Part shown: piece by piece, positions 20,194 through 25,409 of the stretch
Numbering within the stretch: the first letter of the stretch is position 1
Layout: each line of letters opens with the position of its first letter
NCBI GenBank assembly: GCA_900766355.1
Contig: CAAFVD010000083.1
Coordinates: forward strand, 1-25,409
Origin: Candidatus Gastranaerophilales bacterium
GTDB taxonomy: Bacteria; Cyanobacteriota; Vampirovibrionia; Gastranaerophilales; Gastranaerophilaceae
Reading direction: 5' to 3'
Length of the DNA stretch: 25,409 bases
Position numbers and translations under genes: made by a program
Notes under the pieces: model-generated
What the model was told of the DNA's origin: nothing
Databases searched by the model: none
What the model saw: the letters and a program-made list of their open reading frames with translations, nothing else

Positions 20194-21540
20194 ATGAGAA
20201 TAGCTTTTATACCGATAGATAACAGACCTGTTTGTTATAATCTTGCAGTTGATATTGCGAAGATAGATTCAAATATTGAGTTTTTTATTCCACCTAGAGA
20301 ATATTTAGGTTCATTAACTCGTAATGCTGATGTTGATAAAATATATGAGTGGTTTAAACAACTTCCTGATTTAGATAAAGTGATAATTTCTCTTGATACT
20401 ATTGCTTATGGTGGGCTTATTCCTTCTCGCAGAAGTACAGATTCTGAACAGGTTATCAAAAATCGTGTTCTTAAATTCAGACAAGAATGGACAAAGAAAA
20501 AAGCAAAAGTTTTAGCGTTTTCCAGTATAATGAGGATTTCTAATAATAATTATAACGAGGAAGAAAAAGAATATTGGAACAAATACGGCACAAAGATTTT
20601 TGAATATTCATACAATACTCATAAATGTAATTTAGGGAATTTTGGAAGTCCTGTACAAAACCTTATCCCAACAAATATTTTGAATGATTATCTGTCAACT
20701 CGTCAGAGAAATTTTAACATTAATAAAATGTATTTAGAATGGCAAAAACTGGGATTTTTTGATGAACTTATATTTTCAAAAGATGACTGCGCAGAATATG
20801 GATTTAATGTAAAAGAGGCTAAAGAGCTTGAGAAAAATGGGGCAAAAGTTATCACAGGAGCAGACGAAATTCCGATAAGCCTTCTATCAAGAGCTTATGA
20901 TACTGATTTGAAAGTGAAAGTTGAGTTTACGGAACCCGATTCAAAGGATTTGATTTCAAACTATGAAGACGTATCAATCGAAAATTCTGTTCTTAATCAG
21001 CTTGCTCTTGCGAATATAAAAGTTGTAGAAAAAAATCAAGATATTATTTTAATCGTAAACAATTTCAAAAATTATCAGGGCGAAATTGTTATGAAGCGTC
21101 CGACAGAACAATTTTCAGGAGAGATTAAACTCCCTGATGCACCATACATGATTGCAGATGTTAGAAATGCAAATGGTGCAGATAACAATTTTGTATCAAA
21201 AATTCTTCCACAAATTAATCTTGAGAATTTTTATGGATTTAGTGCATGGAATACTTCTGCAAATACTTTGGGAACATTGATTTGTGCTGCAAAAATAAAA
21301 TTTGGCTCAAAAAAATATAATGATAACGCATTCAAAAAAGTAGAAATGGTTAGATTTCTCGATGATTGGGCTTATCAGGCAAATATTAGACAACAAATAG
21401 ACAAGCCTTGTGATATCAAAGTCAAAATGAAACCGTTTGAAGAACAGGTTGAAAAAGTTTTAGGTATTGATATACAAAACAATTATACTTATCCTTGGAA
21501 CAGATTATTTGAAGTAGAGGTCGTAGATGAGTTGGGTTGA
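20194..21540 (+). CDS. DUF4127 family protein
   Basis: A 448-residue cytoplasmic-looking protein beginning MRIAFIPIDNRPVCYNLAVD, the characteristic DUF4127 start. Other family-like segments are IISLDTIAYGGLIPSRRS, then SSIMRISNNNYNEEE, and the late NANGADNNF and SAWNTSANTLGT blocks. No biochemical function is established for the family to my knowledge. The start at 20194 is preferred over an in-frame ATG at 20152 because a perfect -10 box lies between them and the family begins at this Met. Its last 14 bases overlap the mntP-like gene in another frame, so the two are probably translationally coupled. Confidence 0.88.
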   Translation: MRIAFIPIDNRPVCYNLAVDIAKIDSNIEFFIPPREYLGSLTRNADVDKIYEWFKQLPDLDKVIISLDTIAYGGLIPSRRSTDSEQVIKNRVLKFRQEWTKKKAKVLAFSSIMRISNNNYNEEEKEYWNKYGTKIFEYSYNTHKCNLGNFGSPVQNLIPTNILNDYLSTRQRNFNINKMYLEWQKLGFFDELIFSKDDCAEYGFNVKEAKELEKNGAKVITGADEIPISLLSRAYDTDLKVKVEFTEPDSKDLISNYEDVSIENSVLNQLALANIKVVEKNQDIILIVNNFKNYQGEIVMKRPTEQFSGEIKLPDAPYMIADVRNANGADNNFVSKILPQINLENFYGFSAWNTSANTLGTLICAAKIKFGSKKYNDNAFKKVEMVRFLDDWAYQANIRQQIDKPCDIKVKMKPFEEQVEKVLGIDIQNNYTYPWNRLFEVEVVDELG

Positions 21541-22063
21541 GGTGTTACTTCTTGCGTTTGCTCTTTCTATTGATGCTTGTGTTGTATCATTTTCATACGG
21601 TATAAAAGGAGTTCAGAATCCAATAAAGTCGGCACTTTCTCTAGCTGTTTTTACGGGTGGATTTCAAGCCTTAATGCCATTTGTTGGTGGAGTTTGCACA
21701 AATTGTGTAAAATGTTATATTGAACCTTATGCCAAATGGATTGTTTTTGCGATATTTCTTTATTTGGGAATAAATTTTATAAAAGAATCGTTTGAAAATA
21801 AAAATATTTCAAAAGATTTAAGCTTAACGGTTTTGTTTTTAATAGCAGTAGCAACAAGTATTGATGCGTTTTCTGCGGGGATTTCGCTTTGCTTGAAACT
21901 TGATTGTATAGTTCTTCCTGTACTGTTGATTGGTATAATTACTTTTACTAATTCAATAATAGGTTTTTCTATCGGTAGAATTTTTAAACATTTGAATACA
22001 AAATTCCTTGAGATTTTAGGCGGAATTATTCTAATAGTATTGGCACTCAAAGTAATTATTTAA
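21527..22063 (+). CDS. mntP: MntP-like manganese efflux pump (putative)
   Basis: A 178-residue integral membrane protein of the MntP family. About six hydrophobic spans are visible; the two acidic family motifs are ALSIDACVVSFSYGI near residues 12-26 and ATSIDAFSAGISL near 109-121, a pseudo-repeat typical of this exporter. It would pump Mn2+ out of the cell; the metal is assigned by family only. It starts inside the end of the DUF4127 gene (14-base overlap). Its TAA overlaps the stop of the opposing gene. No mntP riboswitch is possible because it starts inside a coding region. Confidence 0.85.
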   Translation: MSWVEVLLLAFALSIDACVVSFSYGIKGVQNPIKSALSLAVFTGGFQALMPFVGGVCTNCVKCYIEPYAKWIVFAIFLYLGINFIKESFENKNISKDLSLTVLFLIAVATSIDAFSAGISLCLKLDCIVLPVLLIGIITFTNSIIGFSIGRIFKHLNTKFLEILGGIILIVLALKVII

Positions 22064-22491
22064 ACACATAATTTTGGACCTTGAATCATATTATATTTTG
22101 TTTTAACTTTTGCAATACGTCCTGGAATAATATTTCCTACAGTATCTTTAGTATATTTTTCTATCGCTGTACGTTTTTTATTAAATACAGCATATCGTCC
22201 GTTGTCATAATTAATTTCTCGTGAATATCTTCTAACTAAACCTGAAATTTTTCCAAACATATTCTTACTAAGTTTATTCCAGCCTTCATTTATGCCCATG
22301 CTTAAACAACTATCAAATTTATTACCGACAGATTCAATATTGAGTTTGTATTTGTTGTCAAAACATTTATAAGTTCTCGTTCCCAATTTTTGTGAGGTAT
22401 TTTCTCCAATAACCCCAAATGCCTCTTTTACACGTTGTAATCCTTCACCTAATGTTTGAGGTTTTTTATTAAACAACTTGAAAAAATTCAT
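22060..22491 (-). CDS. Small basic hypothetical protein
   Basis: A 143-residue basic protein starting MNFFKLFNKKPQTLGEGLQR. The ATG at 22489-22491 is preferred over a TTG 24 bases upstream because AAGGTG precedes it. No signal peptide or membrane segment; several Tyr/Lys/Arg-rich stretches and a C-terminal IPGRIAKVKTKYNMIQG. No family recognised. It is tail-to-tail with the mntP-like gene, stop codons sharing TTAA. A candidate promoter on the minus strand is TTGGCA near 22555 with TATACT about 15 bases on. Confidence 0.72.
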   Translation of the reverse strand: MNFFKLFNKKPQTLGEGLQRVKEAFGVIGENTSQKLGTRTYKCFDNKYKLNIESVGNKFDSCLSMGINEGWNKLSKNMFGKISGLVRRYSREINYDNGRYAVFNKKRTAIEKYTKDTVGNIIPGRIAKVKTKYNMIQGPKLCV

Positions 22492-22593
22492 AACACACCT
22501 TCTTTTTTTAAACAAGTTTTTATACTTTTAATAAGTATAGTTTAATAAAAAAATTGCCAAAGATTTTTGCTATGTTACAAAATGTTAAAAATA

Positions 22594-22602
22594 TGGTATA
22601 AT
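22594..22602 (+). promoter_or_regulatory. Extended -10 promoter (TGGTATAAT)
   Basis: TGGTATAAT fits an extended -10 and lies 26 bases before the ATG of the exported protein gene; the -35 is only a weak TTACAA. The short leader holds an AGAGG ribosome-binding site. Confidence 0.65.
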
Positions 22603-22628
22603 TAATTCAAATAAGAAAAGAGGTTAGA

Positions 22629-23303
22629 ATGAGAGTTTTATTAGTAATATTGAGTTTATTTGCGTTCATGAATTTGTCTTATGCGGCACCGTATAAAGGT
22701 GATGCTAGAAGTGCCAGAATTCCTGCAGGTACATCGTTTCAGCTTCAATTAATGCAGACTATTGATACAATGGCAAATCAAGAAGGTGATACTTGTAATT
22801 TTATTCTTTTAAACGATCAAAAATATCAAAATAATATAGTTCTTCCTGCAGGTTCTATTGTTAGAGGAAGTATTGCACGAATAAAAACTGCTAAAATATG
22901 TTCAAGAGGTGCAGTTTTATATATAGATTTTGACCATATTGTAACACCTACTGGTCGTCAAGTACCTTTAAGTCTTGCTTTTGTTGGTTTAAACAAAGTT
23001 ACTTATGATGGTGGTATATATAATTCACAAGGTTATGGTGAAGCAGTACAAGAAAACTGGGAAAAATGTGTTGATATAACAAAAGTTTCTACAAATTACG
23101 GTTTAAAAGCTGGTGAATCTGCTCCAGGTATACAGTTTGTAACTTGTCCTGTATGTGCATTAGGTGGTGGAATTGGTGGTGCAGGCTATTTAATTGGAGA
23201 TAGTCTTGTAGATTTGTTTAGAAAAGGACAAGAAGTAACTTTTGTTAAGGGTACAAAGTTTCAAACAAAACTTACACAACCAATTGATATTCCTGTCAAC
23301 TAG
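22629..23303 (+). CDS. Exported hypothetical protein, beta-rich
   Basis: A 224-residue protein with a signal peptide (hydrophobic to LSYA at about residue 19, mature start APYKGDA). The mature part looks beta-rich: IPAGTSFQLQL, a NIVLPAGSIVRGSIARIKTA segment, GAVLYIDFDHIVTPTGRQVP, and a near repeat of the first motif at the end (FVKGTKFQTKLTQPIDIP). A Gly-rich hydrophobic stretch at about 178-191 (LGGGIGGAGYLIG) may contact membrane. This resembles secreted modules with the pattern LPxGSxVxGxI, but no named family is assigned. Surface or envelope location is inferred. Confidence 0.78.
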   Translation: MRVLLVILSLFAFMNLSYAAPYKGDARSARIPAGTSFQLQLMQTIDTMANQEGDTCNFILLNDQKYQNNIVLPAGSIVRGSIARIKTAKICSRGAVLYIDFDHIVTPTGRQVPLSLAFVGLNKVTYDGGIYNSQGYGEAVQENWEKCVDITKVSTNYGLKAGESAPGIQFVTCPVCALGGGIGGAGYLIGDSLVDLFRKGQEVTFVKGTKFQTKLTQPIDIPVN

Positions 23304-23360
23304 TAATAATAGAGAATTGTTTAATATAAATCATTTTGCTAATAATATTTTTGTTAGTTG

Positions 23361-23366
23361 TATAAT
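23361..23366 (+). promoter_or_regulatory. -10 box (TATAAT) placed for a leaderless alr mRNA
   Basis: A perfect TATAAT is followed by six bases (GTTGGT) and the ATG at 23373. It excludes the TTG at 23358 as start, since that codon overlaps the promoter. Confidence 0.65.
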
Positions 23367-23372
23367 GTTGGT

Positions 23373-24509
23373 ATGAAAAACACACGTAGAACACAAGTAA
23401 ATATACATAGAGATGCTTGGGTAGAGGTCAATTTAGATTCTTTAGCACATAATGTGCAAGAATTTAAAAAAAATATTGATAAAGATACAAAGCTATTAGG
23501 CATAGTCAAAGCTGATGCTTACGGGCATGGTTGTGTAATGGTAGCTCCAACGATGTTGGCTTCAGGTGTTGATATGTTGGGAGTTGCGTCAATAGATGAA
23601 GGACTTGATTTAAGGGCAGAAAATATTGACTGTGAAGTTCTTGTTGTAGGTGCTGTTCCTGTATGGTCTTTTGATGTTGCAGCAAAAAACAATATTTCAA
23701 TTTCTATTTTTGAAGAAGAACATATCAATGCTTGTTATAAGGTTTATGAAAGATTTGGTTTAAAACCAAAAGTTCATATAAAACTTGATACAGGCATGAA
23801 TCGTATAGGACTTCAACCTAAAAAAGCGATAGAATTTATTAAAAAAGTTCAACAATGTGAGTTTATAGATTTGAAAGGTATTTTTACTCATCTTGCGAAT
23901 GCTGAAATTTCTGAAAAAACAAAAATCCAATTTGAAAGATGGAATGAAGTTATATCAAATGTTGATACAGAAGGACTTTTGATACATATTTTAAATACAG
24001 CAGGTACGATGATTTATGACCCAAAAGATTTACATTCTAACATGGTACGTGTAGGGATTTCTTTGTACGGCTTGTATCCTGATTTACCTGAAAAATTGAG
24101 ATTTTATCCTGAATTAAAACCTATTATGGAATTGAAGGGAAGAATAACAAATATCCATACCATGCCGGCACATGATGGTGTTAGTTATGGGCATACATTT
24201 GTTGCAGAACAAGATACGCAAGTTGCAACTGTACCTATTGGTTATGCAGACGGAGTTCCAAGAGCTTTGTCTAATAAAATTTATGCAAAATTAAACGGCA
24301 AGAAAATCAAACAAATTGGGAATATTACAATGGATCAAATGATGTTTGATATTTCAGGAGTTGATGCAAAATTAGGAGATATAATTACTCTTTTAGATGA
24401 TAAAGATAATGATTTATCGTTAGATAATTGGGCAAAAATAGTTGGTACAATTAATTACGAACTTCCTTGTAGATTAAAAGTTAGATTACCTAGAGTTTAT
24501 ACAAGATAA
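23373..24509 (+). CDS. alr: Alanine racemase
   Basis: A 378-residue PLP-dependent enzyme interconverting L- and D-alanine for peptidoglycan. The N-terminal barrel holds the PLP lysine K46 in VKADAYGHG; KLDTGMNRIG and FTHLANAE are typical. The C-terminal domain supplies the second catalytic base Tyr272 in GVSYGHTF; PIGYADGVPR and MDQMMFDI follow. The start at 23373 fits the promoter and the family N-terminus (AWVEVNLDSLAHNV). No ribosome-binding site precedes it. The exported protein gene upstream has its own promoter. Confidence 0.97.
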   Translation: MKNTRRTQVNIHRDAWVEVNLDSLAHNVQEFKKNIDKDTKLLGIVKADAYGHGCVMVAPTMLASGVDMLGVASIDEGLDLRAENIDCEVLVVGAVPVWSFDVAAKNNISISIFEEEHINACYKVYERFGLKPKVHIKLDTGMNRIGLQPKKAIEFIKKVQQCEFIDLKGIFTHLANAEISEKTKIQFERWNEVISNVDTEGLLIHILNTAGTMIYDPKDLHSNMVRVGISLYGLYPDLPEKLRFYPELKPIMELKGRITNIHTMPAHDGVSYGHTFVAEQDTQVATVPIGYADGVPRALSNKIYAKLNGKKIKQIGNITMDQMMFDISGVDAKLGDIITLLDDKDNDLSLDNWAKIVGTINYELPCRLKVRLPRVYTR

Positions 24510-24521
24510 AAATTAATAAAT

Positions 24522-24565
24522 AAAAAATTGTTATATAAAGTTATAAACCTTATTAGCAATTTTTT
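24522..24565 (+). terminator. Weak AT-rich terminator candidate after alr
   Basis: AAAAAATTG pairs with CAATTTTTT across a 26-base loop. The stem is AT-rich, so confidence is low. Confidence 0.35.
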
Positions 24566-24616
24566 GTCGTTTGGTTTAGAATTACAGTATAGGAATTTTA
24601 TAGGAACACTAGGAAA

Positions 24617-25409
24617 ATGAAATATTCAAAATATTCAGCAGTAGTTGTAGGAAGTGGTATTTCTGGTTTGTTTTGTGCGTTAAAGATTGCACAAAATATT
24701 AATCTTCCTGACGGGCTACTTGTTATTACAAAATCAAACTTCGGAGAAAGTAATTCTCGCTATGCACAAGGTGGTATTGTTGCAGTAATGAAATCTAATA
24801 AAGAGGATTCAGTTGAGCTTCATACAAAAGATACACTTAGAGCAGGTGCAGGGTTGAGTGATATTGAAACCGTTAAATTTATCTCTCAAAATTCTGATGA
24901 AGTTATCAACGAACTTATTAATATGGGTGTTGAATTTGATAGAGATGAAAACGGTGAATTAACTTATACTCTTGAGGCTGCTCATAGTGTTCGTAGAATC
25001 TTACATGCCGGTGGTGATGCTACAGGAAGTATTATAGAAAAAACTCTATGTAAACGAACTAAAGAAAATCCAAATATTGATATAATCGAAGATTCAATAA
25101 TAACTGAGTTATTAATAAACACCGATAGTGAATGTAAGGGTATTATTACATATAACTCTTTGACTAATGAGTATCAAACTATATATTCATCAGCAATTAT
25201 TCTTGCAACAGGTGGTATCGGTCAGTTATACAAATACACAACTAATCCGACAGTTGCTACAGGTGATGGTTTGGCACTTGCTTATAATGCTGGTGCAATA
25301 TTACAGGATATGGAATTTGTACAATTCCATCCGACTGCTCTTTGTATTCCAAATTCTAAAAAGAGATTTTTGATATCAGAATCAGTAAGGGGCGAAGGTG
25401 CAAAGCTTA
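24617..25409 (+). CDS. nadB: L-aspartate oxidase, N-terminal part (3' end off the window)
   Basis: An open frame from the ATG at 24617 to the window end, 264 codons visible of about 520 expected. It oxidises L-aspartate to iminoaspartate with FAD, the first step of de novo NAD synthesis. The FAD-binding GSGISGL is at about residues 13-19, SRYAQGGI at about 53-60, and HAGGDATG plus ILATGGIGQLY and FHPTAL further on are family signatures. AGGAAA just before the ATG is the ribosome-binding site; TATAGG near 24588 may be the -10 box. Fumarate reductase-type flavoproteins share the fold, but these motifs favour NadB. Confidence 0.95.
   Translation, partial: MKYSKYSAVVVGSGISGLFCALKIAQNINLPDGLLVITKSNFGESNSRYAQGGIVAVMKSNKEDSVELHTKDTLRAGAGLSDIETVKFISQNSDEVINELINMGVEFDRDENGELTYTLEAAHSVRRILHAGGDATGSIIEKTLCKRTKENPNIDIIEDSIITELLINTDSECKGIITYNSLTNEYQTIYSSAIILATGGIGQLYKYTTNPTVATGDGLALAYNAGAILQDMEFVQFHPTALCIPNSKKRFLISESVRGEGAKL

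Noticed and set aside
23358..23372. TTG start for alr, adding 5 residues
   Set aside because: The TTG overlaps the -10 box, and the downstream ATG gives the expected N-terminus.

Overview
The window is AT-rich, low-GC bacterial chromosome with standard start and stop codon use. It is mostly housekeeping genes with lineage-specific hypothetical genes between them. The best guess for the source is a non-photosynthetic relative of cyanobacteria (Vampirovibrionia/Melainabacteria, Gastranaerophilales type). This rests on a cyanobacteria-like group 2 sigma factor, a secreted protein with repeated FG...RLxRLE units, hypothetical proteins with a short N-terminal PxF motif, and the very low GC. It is inference from memory, not a search result.

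Layout. 1-3500: a partial minus-strand gene with a Pro/Asn-rich 29-residue tandem repeat that runs off the left edge, a divergent sigma-70 factor gene, an intergenic cluster of palindromic repeats, a pentanucleotide microsatellite and a membrane-anchored coiled-coil gene. 3591-6227 (minus): a translation/secretion operon rpmG - tRNA-Trp - secE - nusG - rplK - rplA, with promoter, leader hairpin, two similar mRNA structures before rplK and rplA, and a terminator. 6301-9662: rmlA and a divergent GtrA-like membrane gene, a cytoplasmic histidine kinase and a dCMP deaminase. 9674-13491: an exported TPR-like protein (minus), glmS, a small acidic gene and an L,D-transpeptidase. 13567-17194: lysS (minus), a repeat-containing gap with an orphan terminator, two hypothetical genes and rlmH. 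17195-17974: a 780-base gap with a candidate minus-strand structured RNA. 17975-22063: cobO, rsmH, an FtsL-like gene, a DUF4127 gene and an overlapping mntP-like gene. 22060-25409: a small minus-strand gene, an exported hypothetical gene, alr and the start of nadB, which runs off the right edge.

How the genes fit together. glmS, rmlA, the GtrA-like protein, alr, the L,D-transpeptidase, rsmH and the FtsL-like protein all serve the envelope or division. rplK/rplA, rpmG, secE/nusG, tRNA-Trp, lysS and rlmH serve translation and secretion. cobO and nadB are cofactor genes.

Main observations. (1) The left-edge gene is built from 87-base coding modules that carry, in frame, the same palindromic elements found between genes elsewhere in the window. 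(2) Several genes have a -10 hexamer followed by exactly six bases and then ATG, which implies leaderless mRNAs. (3) rplK and rplA are each preceded by an RNA structure of the same architecture that resembles the L1-binding region of 23S rRNA. (4) The ribosomal operon leader holds a terminator-like hairpin just after its predicted start, and a 14-base palindrome lies between its -35 and -10 boxes.
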